Below are positions 52,627-61,522 of a stretch of DNA of 64,000 bases, piece by piece; position 1 is the first letter of the stretch, and the number at the start of each line of letters is the position of its first letter. The stretch covers positions 62,001 to 126,000 of the forward strand of contig JAFGQN010000173.1 of NCBI GenBank assembly GCA_016935665.1, read 5' to 3'. A program made the position numbers and the translations under genes. Origin of the DNA: Deltaproteobacteria bacterium (GTDB lineage Bacteria > Myxococcota_A > Polyangia > JAAYKL01). The notes beneath the pieces were generated by a model. The model ran no database searches, had not been told where the DNA came from, and worked only from the letters and a program-made list of their open reading frames with translations.

Positions 52627-55326
52627 TCAATATTCGAACTTGAAGCCGATGCTGGGGAAAAGGGGCATGCCGTTGAAGAAGACGCGTTCGGAGTAATCGT
52701 AGTTGTACGAGTAGCCTTCGGGGTTTTTGCGGTTGTAGACGTTTTGAATGTCGAGATAAATCGATGTTTTGGTGTATTTGCCCATCCAGGTTTTGTCGAT
52801 GCGGACATCCAGCTGATGGAATGGAGGCATGCGATCACTGTTGTTGGCGCCGAACATGGGCCAGTAGCTATCGGTGTCCGCATTGTAGAAAGTGCCATTA
52901 ACGGGTGTCTCCGGATTACCGGTCACCAGTCTGAACCGAACGCCCGCTTCCCAGCCGCGGCCCAGCACCATACTGGCCACAATAGTGAGAATATGCGTCT
53001 GGTCGTAATCAAACGGCCTGCGGGTATCTCCGGGATGATCGATGCGGGTGGATTGCATGAACGTGTAGGAAATCCAGCCGAAGAAGCGATCGGTGGGCTG
53101 ATGTTTCAACAAAAACTCCAGACCATAGACAGTGCCCTTGCCATCGTTGACATATTTGGGGGAGTCTTCCTCCTGAGCCAGCACCTGCGTGGATGACGTT
53201 TGTCCGGAAACCACCATATCCCACAGTTGTTTGTAAAAACCCTCGATGCTCAGGTTGAGCATGGGAGTGATCTGCTGTTCCACCCCGAGACTGTAGTGCA
53301 TGGCCTTGATGGTTTTCAGATTGGGATTGCCAAAGTCTTTGTCGCTCATGGCCTGGTTGGGCGCCTGGTTAAACAGTCCCACGCCGCCTTTGACAACAGT
53401 GTTTCGAAACAGTTGATGACGCACCACCAGCCGGGGGTCCAGTGCAAATCGTTTAATCTGGTCGAACCATCCAAGACGCGCGCCTGGCAGAATGCGCAGG
53501 CCCTTGATGGGCATTATTTCCAGTTCCGTGTATACCGCCGGCCACCAGAACCACCCGTCTCCTTTGGAGGAGGTGGGCTCACTGTTATCGAGCGGATCGG
53601 TATTTTCGCCTTCCACCGGCGGGCCTATGGCGGCCAGCACTTCCCAGAAGGTCCAGTAGGCCTGAATGTCCACCCCGGTGCGGGAAATCAGTTTGTCAGT
53701 CAGTTTTATTTCCAGTTCGTCCCGGAAAAAGAGCGGAATCGCCGACTGTTCCCATTTGAACTGACCCCCGAAATCGCTTTGTGAAAACCAGTATCCCGAG
53801 CCCAGGGTGATTTCATGAGACACTTTTGGCGAAAACGTTCGGCGATAGCGCACCTGCGCCTGGTGGAACGACGTGCGGAAATTCATGCCCCCCGAAAACG
53901 TGGGATCGCCGGCGATTTGATTGCCAAACAGAAAAACAACTTTGTCATCCGATCCGAAAATAAAAAACCGCAGATTTCGCTTTTTGCCCGGATGATAATC
54001 CGCCACCAGCTGGTAGTCGTAATAACGAGGCGCCACCGTGAATTGAAACCCGCCATCCTGTGGCATCACCGCGTTGATAATGGCGTCCACATAACTGCGC
54101 CTGCCGGAAACGGCGATGGACCAATTGTCGGAAAGAGGTGTTTCAATAAGCGCGGAAACATCCCACAAATCGGCGTCGATATACCCGTGGAATCGGTCGG
54201 TCTCCGGCGTTTTGGGATACACATCGACAATTCCCCCAGTGGCGCTGCCGTAACGAACAGAATAGTTGCCAGGGTAAAAATCGATGCGCTCCAGCAAATC
54301 CGAATTGATAATCGAGGTGAGACCGCCGAAGTGATACAACAGGGGAATGGGCAGCGTATCAAAAAAGTATGCAGAATCCTCCGGTGCACTGCCGCGAACC
54401 AGCAAATCACCACTGAAGCCTGGGGCCCTGGCCATGCCCGGCAGATTCTGTACTGAACGCAGGGCATCGCCACCGGTGCCGGGAATGCGCGTGATCTCCC
54501 GACGGGTAATCTCCCGACGCGTTACTTCCCTTGGGGGCTTGCGACCCCGGACCACGGTTTCAAATTCCTGCAACTCCAGTTCCAGCCGATAAATGACTTC
54601 CCGTGTTTCTCCGCTTTCGAGGTCTTCTTCGATGCTGAGGGGCTTGTACCCCGCGGCCACAATATCAACCTGCCAGAGGCCCGGCGAAAGAGACGGCAGC
54701 GAAAAACCACCTTCTGCATCCAGCTGTACCGTGAGCAGGGCCGCATTTGTGTCGTCTACCGCTGAACCTGTGTCGATTTCGCCACTCCCGTCAATCTCCA
54801 TGGCCGCATCCAGACGCACGGCCGTGAGCGTCCCGGCGCCGATCCCCTTGCCATCCATGTCGGCGACTTTTCCCAACAGTGATGCAGGCTCGGGCGGCGG
54901 CGGGGTGGTGTCGGTGTCGGCTTCCGGCGAGGCGGGCGCTTCCTGAATAAAAAACGTGTAACGATACAGAACTTTGGACGGTATGGGGGTATCCCCTTTT
55001 AACGCCGGCTCGAAAATAAACTGGTACATGGCATCTTCGGCGGCTTCATCAAAGCCCTTGCCAGCGGGCTCCGTAATATTCACCTGGGTCACCACGCCGG
55101 TTTCGTCGATACTCAGTTCCGCCAGCACTACAGCTTCCACACCGGCAGCAAATGCGTCGGCAGGGTACTCCGCCTGCACATATCCCACCAGTTTGGGAGG
55201 TATCAACGGCACTTTGTTCGAAGGTGACGCGGCGTCAGTAGAGGAATTCTGAGCACTGGCTGGGGTCGCTTTTACGACAAGCGCACAGACCGAGATGGCT
55301 AAAATGAACAAAAGTCTCAATTTCAT
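52627..55326 (-). CDS. TonB-dependent outer-membrane receptor with N-terminal TonB_C-like domain
   Basis: About 899 residues from the ATG at 55326, chosen because it gives a proper signal peptide (cleavage after A-S-A-Q, about residue 26); the frame runs further upstream without one. A TonB_C-like domain (about 35-130, with Y-P-A-D-A and G-V-V-T-Q-V-N) is followed by a carboxypeptidase-regulatory-like domain (about 150-255), then a plug with G-D-A-L-R-S-V-Q-N-L-P-G (about 285 on) and a long barrel ending in K-F-E-Y. This N-terminal TonB_C fusion is seen in myxobacterial receptors. The substrate is not apparent. It is divergent from the Ser/Thr kinase gene, about 208 bases between starts. Confidence 0.9.
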   Translation of the reverse strand: MKLRLLFILAISVCALVVKATPASAQNSSTDAASPSNKVPLIPPKLVGYVQAEYPADAFAAGVEAVVLAELSIDETGVVTQVNITEPAGKGFDEAAEDAMYQFIFEPALKGDTPIPSKVLYRYTFFIQEAPASPEADTDTTPPPPEPASLLGKVADMDGKGIGAGTLTAVRLDAAMEIDGSGEIDTGSAVDDTNAALLTVQLDAEGGFSLPSLSPGLWQVDIVAAGYKPLSIEEDLESGETREVIYRLELELQEFETVVRGRKPPREVTRREITRREITRIPGTGGDALRSVQNLPGMARAPGFSGDLLVRGSAPEDSAYFFDTLPIPLLYHFGGLTSIINSDLLERIDFYPGNYSVRYGSATGGIVDVYPKTPETDRFHGYIDADLWDVSALIETPLSDNWSIAVSGRRSYVDAIINAVMPQDGGFQFTVAPRYYDYQLVADYHPGKKRNLRFFIFGSDDKVVFLFGNQIAGDPTFSGGMNFRTSFHQAQVRYRRTFSPKVSHEITLGSGYWFSQSDFGGQFKWEQSAIPLFFRDELEIKLTDKLISRTGVDIQAYWTFWEVLAAIGPPVEGENTDPLDNSEPTSSKGDGWFWWPAVYTELEIMPIKGLRILPGARLGWFDQIKRFALDPRLVVRHQLFRNTVVKGGVGLFNQAPNQAMSDKDFGNPNLKTIKAMHYSLGVEQQITPMLNLSIEGFYKQLWDMVVSGQTSSTQVLAQEEDSPKYVNDGKGTVYGLEFLLKHQPTDRFFGWISYTFMQSTRIDHPGDTRRPFDYDQTHILTIVASMVLGRGWEAGVRFRLVTGNPETPVNGTFYNADTDSYWPMFGANNSDRMPPFHQLDVRIDKTWMGKYTKTSIYLDIQNVYNRKNPEGYSYNYDYSERVFFNGMPLFPSIGFKFEY

Positions 55327-55534
55327 GGGGCATTCATAACATGATTCAAAAAGTTGATCGATAACAACGTTGTCCAAAACAACCCAGTGAATGTAAAATT
55401 TGTCTATTCGCGATAAATCGGTTTTTACTTTATCAAGGGCGGCATTTTTGGGAATTGCGCAAAAATGGATTTGTTTGGAAAGGTGCTTTGCGCCATTTGC
55501 ACCAGGGCACCAATTGAGTAGACTGGATAATACC

Positions 55535-57148
55535 GTGGGTAGAACATTACAAATTGGGGATAAACTCGAAGGCAAGTACGAAATCCGCCGTAAAATCGGT
55601 GAAGGTGGGATGGGCGTGGTGTATGAGGGACTTCACCGGGATTTGGAGAAGCGGGTGGCCATTAAAGTACTGTTGCCATTTGAGGGCGACGACGGCACCA
55701 TGCGCAACCGGTTTAAGGTGGAGGCCAAATCGTCTGCGAGTATCAAGCACCCCAATGTGGTGGAGGTTCACGATTTCGGATTCACTCCGGATGATCGACC
55801 GTTTTTTGTAATGGAGTATCTGGAGGGCGAATCTCTGGCGGACCTGCTGGACAGACAAAAAGTGCTCAAGCAGAGCCGCGTGGTGGCCATTCTGGATCAG
55901 GTGCTCAGTGGTCTTGCCCGCGCTCACAAAAAAAACATCATTCACCGGGATTTGAAACCCGAAAACATTTTTCTGTCCAGAACCGAAGATCGGCAGGAAG
56001 TGGTCAAAATACTGGATTTTGGCATCGCCAAAATTCTCAACGACCGCAACCCTCCCAAAAACACCGGTCCCCAGCCCCGAGCCAAAAAAAGGTCCAAGGC
56101 CACCACCCGGTTTAAAACCGAGATGGGCGTGGTCATGGGCACCCCTGGATACATGGCCCCCGAGTCGTTGACCGGACAGGGGTCCGCGGATCATCGGATG
56201 GATTTGTTTGCGGTGGGTGTTCTGCTTTTTGAAATGCTGACGGGTCGACCGCCGTTCCGGGGAACTTCCGCTCACGAAATAATGGTCAACACAGCATCCA
56301 ATCCAGTGCCGCGTTTGCGAAGTATCAATCCCGGCGTAACACGTGAAATGGAGCAGCTGTGTCTCATTGCCCTGGCCAAAGACCCTCAATATCGGTTCCA
56401 GAACGCAACGGAATTTATCGAGCATCTCACCGCTGCGGCGGTTGGAAAAACGCCGCCCAATGCGCGCCCGTGCAGTACCGAAGTGGGCTTGCCATCTGTG
56501 ATTCCAAAATCGGTCAGGGTTCTTGATGACGACGAACCCGACGAACTGTCTCAGGAAAAATCACTGGATTTGGATTTGAGCAATGTTGAAAATCCGCAGC
56601 ATTACGGTTCGTCCCGCTCGCAGGCCAATAGGATGCCCCCTCGCATAGGTACGCCAGAACCGTCCTTCGCCTCGTCAACGCGGGATACGCATCGACATGC
56701 AATGCAACGGTCTCAACCCATTTTGCCCGACAAGTACGTGGGTCCCGCCCGACGACGCCGTTCCGAATTTTCCTTTTCCCACGTGAAAACGCTGATTGGA
56801 ATAGGCATCATTGGATGGGCGGTGTACATGATTTTTACCAGTACCATGTTTACCGAGACGGTCACCGACAATTCCGGTCAGAAGATGTTTGCATCACCAC
56901 ACGCCGCCGCAAAGGAAATTCCCATCTCAGAGACAGCACTGCGGGAAGTGACCATCGATGTGAATGTGGAACCTCAGGATGCAGAACTCCGCTGGAACGG
57001 CAACCTGATACTCGATCGTCCCTTTCGCGTCCCTTACAGTTCCAAACCCGCCAAAGTCGAAATCACTAAATCCGGCCATAAGCGAAAAATCATGGTAGTC
57101 ACACCCAACGATGACAAAATCATCACAGCAACCCTCGTGACCGACTAA
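55535..57148 (+). CDS. Membrane-anchored Ser/Thr protein kinase with PEGA-like tail
   Basis: About 537 residues from a GTG at 55535; the frame runs back to a TTG at 55400, but that stretch lacks conservation and good initiation signals. The kinase domain (about 12-290) has G-E-G-G-M-G in the glycine loop, A-I-K with the ATP-binding Lys, H-R-D-L-K-P-E-N in the catalytic loop and D-F-G. An A-P-E-S and a D-L-F-A-V-G element follow, so it is a complete Hanks-type kinase. A disordered linker (about 300-400) leads to one transmembrane helix (about 420-440) and a small extracytoplasmic PEGA-like domain. It could supply phosphothreonine for FHA proteins encoded in the window (inference). Confidence 0.92.
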   Translation: MGRTLQIGDKLEGKYEIRRKIGEGGMGVVYEGLHRDLEKRVAIKVLLPFEGDDGTMRNRFKVEAKSSASIKHPNVVEVHDFGFTPDDRPFFVMEYLEGESLADLLDRQKVLKQSRVVAILDQVLSGLARAHKKNIIHRDLKPENIFLSRTEDRQEVVKILDFGIAKILNDRNPPKNTGPQPRAKKRSKATTRFKTEMGVVMGTPGYMAPESLTGQGSADHRMDLFAVGVLLFEMLTGRPPFRGTSAHEIMVNTASNPVPRLRSINPGVTREMEQLCLIALAKDPQYRFQNATEFIEHLTAAAVGKTPPNARPCSTEVGLPSVIPKSVRVLDDDEPDELSQEKSLDLDLSNVENPQHYGSSRSQANRMPPRIGTPEPSFASSTRDTHRHAMQRSQPILPDKYVGPARRRRSEFSFSHVKTLIGIGIIGWAVYMIFTSTMFTETVTDNSGQKMFASPHAAAKEIPISETALREVTIDVNVEPQDAELRWNGNLILDRPFRVPYSSKPAKVEITKSGHKRKIMVVTPNDDKIITATLVTD

Positions 57149-57175
57149 CCATTCGGTAACGGAAAGGGAATATTC

Positions 57176-57670
57176 ATGACACAAAGCCCATACCGGCCGC
57201 CACAGAACCTGGAATCCACCGAGAACGAAGGGGCATATCAGGACATGGACGCCCTGACATTGACACCTTTGGTAAAAGCGGCATCCATGTTGCTTCTGGC
57301 AGTGGCGCTGCTGTCGCTGCTGGCCGGCATTCAACTGCTGGCAATGGTTCGTCTGGCTCCCTGGCTCTCATTTATGCCATGGGTATTTGTGGGGTTGGCC
57401 CCCTTCGGGCTCCCCGTGGCGCGCCTGCTGTTTCGAATGAAAAAGAACGGCGCCATCGCCGGGGTTATTTTCTCCTCGCTGGTGTCACTGATATCGCTGG
57501 GATGGGCGATATTTTCTGTGAACGCCGGGTTGTTGTTACTGCTGCAGGGAGTTTTGCCGCTCATGAGCATCGCGGCGGTGGTTCTTTGTCTCCTCTCAAT
57601 CGATCCCACTCGACGGGCCGAAGCCACCCGCGCCCATTTTGCCAAAGAAGACCTCGAATTGAACTTTTAG
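57176..57670 (+). CDS. Small polytopic membrane protein
   Basis: A 164-residue protein with AAAGGGAAT before the ATG, 27 bases behind the kinase gene and probably co-transcribed with it. About four transmembrane helices lie between residues 32 and 145, after a polar N-terminus with Pro/Tyr/Arg and before a charged tail (R-A-E-A-T-R). No family motif can be named; such small four-helix proteins next to kinases are common in this group. Its last four bases overlap the convergent histidine kinase gene. Confidence 0.78.
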   Translation: MTQSPYRPPQNLESTENEGAYQDMDALTLTPLVKAASMLLLAVALLSLLAGIQLLAMVRLAPWLSFMPWVFVGLAPFGLPVARLLFRMKKNGAIAGVIFSSLVSLISLGWAIFSVNAGLLLLLQGVLPLMSIAAVVLCLLSIDPTRRAEATRAHFAKEDLELNF

Positions 57671-59427
57671 ACCACTGGAATGCGCACCACAAACGCGGCG
57701 CCTCGATTTGGAGAACTATCAACATAAATACTGCCGCCGAGCTTTTTAACGATACCGAATGTATTGGACAGGCCGAGACCAGTCCCCCCCTGATGCTTGC
57801 GAGTGGTGAAAAAAGGTTCGAAGACTCTGTCAATGTTTGCTGGCGCAATGCCTTTTCCGGTGTCGCGCACCGTCAGTGTCACGGATGTGGCATTCTGCGC
57901 ATTTGCCGGCAGACTGGATTGCAGCGAGGAGGTGTTTTCCGTTTCGATAAAAATATCTCCGCCATCCGGCATTGCGTCTTTGGCGTTCAGGCACAGGTTG
58001 AGAATCATATTTTCCAGGTCCGCTGCGCTGCCCATAATCCATGGATTTTCTGCAGCCAGATGCAGGGTCATGCTGACCTTTTCGCTGAATGACGCGGATG
58101 CCAGCGACACGCAGTTGCGAATGGCCTGATGCAAATCCACCCGCTCCTTTGCCGCATCGTCGGTTCTGGTAAACCGCAACAGCTCGTCGCCCATTTTAAC
58201 CACATTTTCAACTGTACGAGAAATACCATCAAGCATTGGCGTTACTGTCTCGTTGTCTTTCAGCTTTCGACGCAGCAAACTGGTATAGCCGGTAATCCCC
58301 CCCATTAAATTGTTTACATTGTGCACTATTTCCCCAGCCAGCTCGCCCAGCGCAAGCATTTTCATTTCCTGATTCTGTTTCACTTTTTTTTCCAGCTCCG
58401 CCTGTGCCGCCCGCGCATTCTGCGCCGCCCTGCGCGCGGTGATGTTGCGAATAGTTACCAGCTTGCCCGCCCGCACTTTGCCCTGAAAAAAATCGCATTG
58501 AGAAAGCAGACCCACCTGAAAGTCCGTCTTGCCCAAAAAGGTGAATTCAATTTCCTGGTTTTCGCAGTTTGCTGCAAAATCATAGGGGGACGGAATCAAA
58601 TCCTGAACACGGGTCGATATGGTGCGATCCTTTGGAACATCAAGCAACGTACGTCCCGCCTTGTTGATTTCAACCAGATTGCCCGTGCTGTCGAGCAACA
58701 GCACGCCATCACTGGACCTGGAAAAAATATCCATTGCCGCTTCCTGCACCCCCACACTGAGAAACCGATACCGCGTGGAGGCCACGAATACCACGATGGC
58801 CTGGATGAGTGAAATTGTGGACCCCAGACTGGGAATACTCTCCACACCGATTATCTGCCCCATAAATACATTTGACGCCAGTACCAGCACCCACGTCAGC
58901 GTCACTCCCGACAAAAAAAACAACAGCTGCTTGCGTATCAGCCCGCTGCTGTTCAACGCACTGTGACCAATCAGAATAATGGACGCAAGGCCGGGAATGA
59001 TGGCACAGACGACAATCGCCGCAAAGTACAGATGTCCTCTTAGCGCCACCACTCCCCAGGGACGTTGCACTACACCGCTGACAACCCCATCGGTAAACAG
59101 GGCCGATACGATAAACAAACCCGTCATCACTCCCATTGCGCGCAGGTATCCGTCCATCGGTCGGTGCAGCAGAAGATATGCGAAATACAGATACAACGGC
59201 GTCAACGACAGCCACGCCACACAGGATATGCGCAAAATCCCGTATTGAACCGCCGGGTTCTGATGACTCCAGGCCAGAAAATCCGCCACTGCCCAGAGAG
59301 TGCACACTGAAACGAAAAGGAGATACACGCGCCGGGCATGAGTGCGATGATGCAGCGCAAAAACAAATGTCCACAAAAAGACATTCACCATGGCAGACGT
59401 AAGCGGCAAAAGTGCATAGTAATTCAT
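57667..59427 (-). CDS. Orphan sensor histidine kinase with N-terminal 7TM region
   Basis: A 586-residue protein. About seven to eight transmembrane helices span residues 5-220, as in the 7TM-type histidine-kinase sensor. A PAS domain follows (about 228-340, with G-V-L-L-L-D-S-T-G), then a short coiled coil, the dimerisation/phosphoacceptor helix with H-N-V-N-N-L-M (about 367), and the HATPase domain with N-L-C-L-N-A-K-D-A (N-box), D-T-G-K-G-I (G1) and G-T-G-L-G-L-S (G2). No receiver domain or adjacent response regulator gene exists, so the partner lies elsewhere. It is divergent from murD. Confidence 0.92.
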   Translation of the reverse strand: MNYYALLPLTSAMVNVFLWTFVFALHHRTHARRVYLLFVSVCTLWAVADFLAWSHQNPAVQYGILRISCVAWLSLTPLYLYFAYLLLHRPMDGYLRAMGVMTGLFIVSALFTDGVVSGVVQRPWGVVALRGHLYFAAIVVCAIIPGLASIILIGHSALNSSGLIRKQLLFFLSGVTLTWVLVLASNVFMGQIIGVESIPSLGSTISLIQAIVVFVASTRYRFLSVGVQEAAMDIFSRSSDGVLLLDSTGNLVEINKAGRTLLDVPKDRTISTRVQDLIPSPYDFAANCENQEIEFTFLGKTDFQVGLLSQCDFFQGKVRAGKLVTIRNITARRAAQNARAAQAELEKKVKQNQEMKMLALGELAGEIVHNVNNLMGGITGYTSLLRRKLKDNETVTPMLDGISRTVENVVKMGDELLRFTRTDDAAKERVDLHQAIRNCVSLASASFSEKVSMTLHLAAENPWIMGSAADLENMILNLCLNAKDAMPDGGDIFIETENTSSLQSSLPANAQNATSVTLTVRDTGKGIAPANIDRVFEPFFTTRKHQGGTGLGLSNTFGIVKKLGGSIYVDSSPNRGAAFVVRIPVV

Positions 59428-59607
59428 TCGCGTGTACTATCCATTTAACATCAGTGTTGCAAGTTGTGATAGAAAAAGCCATCTTTAAAAGTACAGCTGT
59501 ATCCGGACAAAATCAACCCCCCCGGCAACGCCTGATTCCAACTCGTTTTTATTGGACCATTGGAATTTCCATTGACAACCCGGCTGAATTTGCCAGGCTG
59601 CGCTGGT

Positions 59608-61005
59608 ATGAAAACTGATTTAGCAATCCAATCATTTGCAACTCATAAAATTGGCGTCCTTGGCGTTGGTGTGGAGGGTCTGGCCACCATCGACTATTTG
59701 CTATCCCACGGCATCACCGACATTGAAGCGCTGGATCGCAACACCATTGCCAATCTGCCCCCCGCTATAAAATGTACTTTTGGCGACCATTACATGGAAA
59801 ATCTGGAGCGATTTGATGTCATTTTCCGCTCACCGGGAATTCGTCCCGATTTGCCGCCGCTGGCAACGGCCCAAAAGTCCGGGACGCACATTACGTCCGC
59901 AGTATCGTACTTCCTCGAAAACTGCCCAGCCAAAACCGTTGCCATCACGGGAACTGTGGGAAAAGGAACTGCCTCCAGCCTGACCGCCGCTGGACTTGAG
60001 GCCTGCGGATTTACTGTTCATCTGGGCGGAAACATCGGAAAGAGTCCTCTGACGTTTCTCGACGATGTTCACCCGGACGATATTGTGGTGCTGGAATTGT
60101 CCAGTTTTCAAACAATGGACATCTCCACATCGCCTACCCTGGCGTGCATTCTGAAAACCACCTCCGAACATCTGGACTGGCATGTGGATACCGCAGAATA
60201 TCGCCGGGCCAAGGCAGAATTACTGGCCCACCCAACGGAGGACCCAAAGACCGTTTTCAACGCTGACTCCGAAGGCGCCCGCGAAATCGCACTTCAGGCC
60301 AAGGGGCCACATTTTTCGTTTTCACTGAAAACCGTTGTGGAATCCGGTCTGTATCTTCACAATAACCAATTCCTCATCAGAGAAAAAGGGGCCGACATCG
60401 TGCTGCCCATCGAACCCGACCGGGTGGCACTGGCGGGTCGATTCAATCTCGAAAACATCGCTGCTGCCATATTGAATTGTTATCTTCTGGGAGGAGACCT
60501 GCAATGTATTTGCGACACCGTATCCCGGTTTCGGGGATTGCCCCATCGGCTGGAGCTGGTCGCTGAAGGGGACAATGTCCGATATTACAACGATTCATAC
60601 GCCACTCGGCCCGATGCGGCTGAGGCGGCCATTTCATCGTTCTCCCAACCATTGGCGCTTGTGATGGGCGGTTCTGAAAAGAATGCGGATTTCAGCGCTT
60701 TGCTGTCGCTACTGCTGCAACAGAAAAATATTGCGTCGCTATCATTGATTGGCGCCACAGCCGAGCGCATGAGAAAAGAACTCTGCAGCCTTGGCACTCC
60801 CGCCTTTCCCGTTTATCTGAAAGAGTCGCTGGAAGCCGCCATGATAGCCGGCAGGCAATCGCTTCCCAACGGTGGTGTGTTGCTGATGGCCCCGGCCTGC
60901 GCGTCATTCGGCCTGTTTAAAAATTACAAGGACAGAGGCGAACAATTCAACACTCTGGCGCACCGTCTTGCCGCGTCATCGGCAGCATCATCTGCAACCA
61001 TTTAA
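59608..61005 (+). CDS. murD: UDP-N-acetylmuramoyl-L-alanine-D-glutamate ligase
   Basis: About 465 residues from the ATG at 59608; upstream in-frame codons to 59560 lack conservation. MurD adds D-Glu to UDP-MurNAc-Ala in peptidoglycan synthesis. The N-terminal UDP-binding domain begins I-G-V-L-G-V-G-V-E-G; R-S-P-G-I-R-P follows at about 77; the ATP loop is I-T-G-T-V-G-K-G-T-A-S (about 116); E-L-S-S-F-Q (about 165) and the later Y-N-D-S-Y-A-T-R-P and G-G-S-E-K-N elements belong to the ligase domains. The residue after the P-loop Lys is Gly instead of the usual Ser/Thr, which is unusual; Thr follows next. No other mur gene is adjacent. Confidence 0.92.
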   Translation: MKTDLAIQSFATHKIGVLGVGVEGLATIDYLLSHGITDIEALDRNTIANLPPAIKCTFGDHYMENLERFDVIFRSPGIRPDLPPLATAQKSGTHITSAVSYFLENCPAKTVAITGTVGKGTASSLTAAGLEACGFTVHLGGNIGKSPLTFLDDVHPDDIVVLELSSFQTMDISTSPTLACILKTTSEHLDWHVDTAEYRRAKAELLAHPTEDPKTVFNADSEGAREIALQAKGPHFSFSLKTVVESGLYLHNNQFLIREKGADIVLPIEPDRVALAGRFNLENIAAAILNCYLLGGDLQCICDTVSRFRGLPHRLELVAEGDNVRYYNDSYATRPDAAEAAISSFSQPLALVMGGSEKNADFSALLSLLLQQKNIASLSLIGATAERMRKELCSLGTPAFPVYLKESLEAAMIAGRQSLPNGGVLLMAPACASFGLFKNYKDRGEQFNTLAHRLAASSAASSATI

Positions 61006-61113
61006 AAAAACTTCTGCCTTTTTTTTGCTTCTTTTTCGATGTTGTCCTACATTGTGGTCACAGGTAAACAATGGTATCCACAAGGGATACCCGATAGCCA
61101 AACAGGAGCTGCG

Positions 61114-61290
61114 ATGTTCAAAGAAGAAGCCTTCAGAAGCTGGAAAGAGTTCGAGATGTCAGAGCGCCGTCGAGTCGCGACTTTTCAACTGAGTGTGGAT
61201 AATCTGGCCCAGGATCTGTACCTGGAGCAGGGAACCGCCGCCGAGGATAAGGATGAATTTGAAACCGCAGAGCTGAACTTCGATTTTTGA
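61114..61290 (+). CDS. Small 58-residue acidic protein
   Basis: From the ATG at 61114, preceded by AGGAG (6 bases), the frame gives 58 residues, beginning M-F-K-E-E-A-F-R-S-W-K-E-F-E and ending E-L-N-F-D-F. A longer frame to 61039 has no ribosome site. It is highly charged, without Cys or a signal, and probably a cytoplasmic helical protein. A strong terminator follows within 40 bases, which supports expression as its own unit or as the end of the murD transcript. No family recognised. Confidence 0.7.
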   Translation: MFKEEAFRSWKEFEMSERRRVATFQLSVDNLAQDLYLEQGTAAEDKDEFETAELNFDF

Positions 61291-61329
61291 AAAAATGAGA
61301 ACACCCTCCCGGAGTTCTTTTTTTGCCGC

Positions 61330-61369
61330 GCCCGGACTGATACGCCTCATCAGCCCGGGCTTTTTTTTT
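61330..61369 (+). terminator. Strong intrinsic terminator
   Basis: GCCCGGACTGAT pairs with ATCAGCCCGGGC (12 positions, one mismatch) around a 7-base loop, followed directly by nine T. A weaker hairpin with a T run (about 61299-61323) precedes it. It ends transcription of the 58-residue protein gene. Confidence 0.9.
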
Positions 61370-61522
61370 CAACAGCATAGAAATTTTCCATATTTTCTGA
61401 GGACAGGATCAGATTGTGTCGCATAAACAATTGTGAACCTATTCCAAAGCTGCTACTCTTCTTTGCCAAAGGCAAGGATACGATTGCTCTTGCCTGTATA
61501 TAAAACGACAAGTGATATATTA

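Noticed and set aside
55400..55534. N-terminal extension of the Ser/Thr kinase to a TTG at 55400
   Set aside because: The extension has no conserved content, contains several Cys in a chance-like pattern, and would bring the start to within 74 bases of the divergent receptor start; the GTG at 55535 gives a normal kinase N-terminus.
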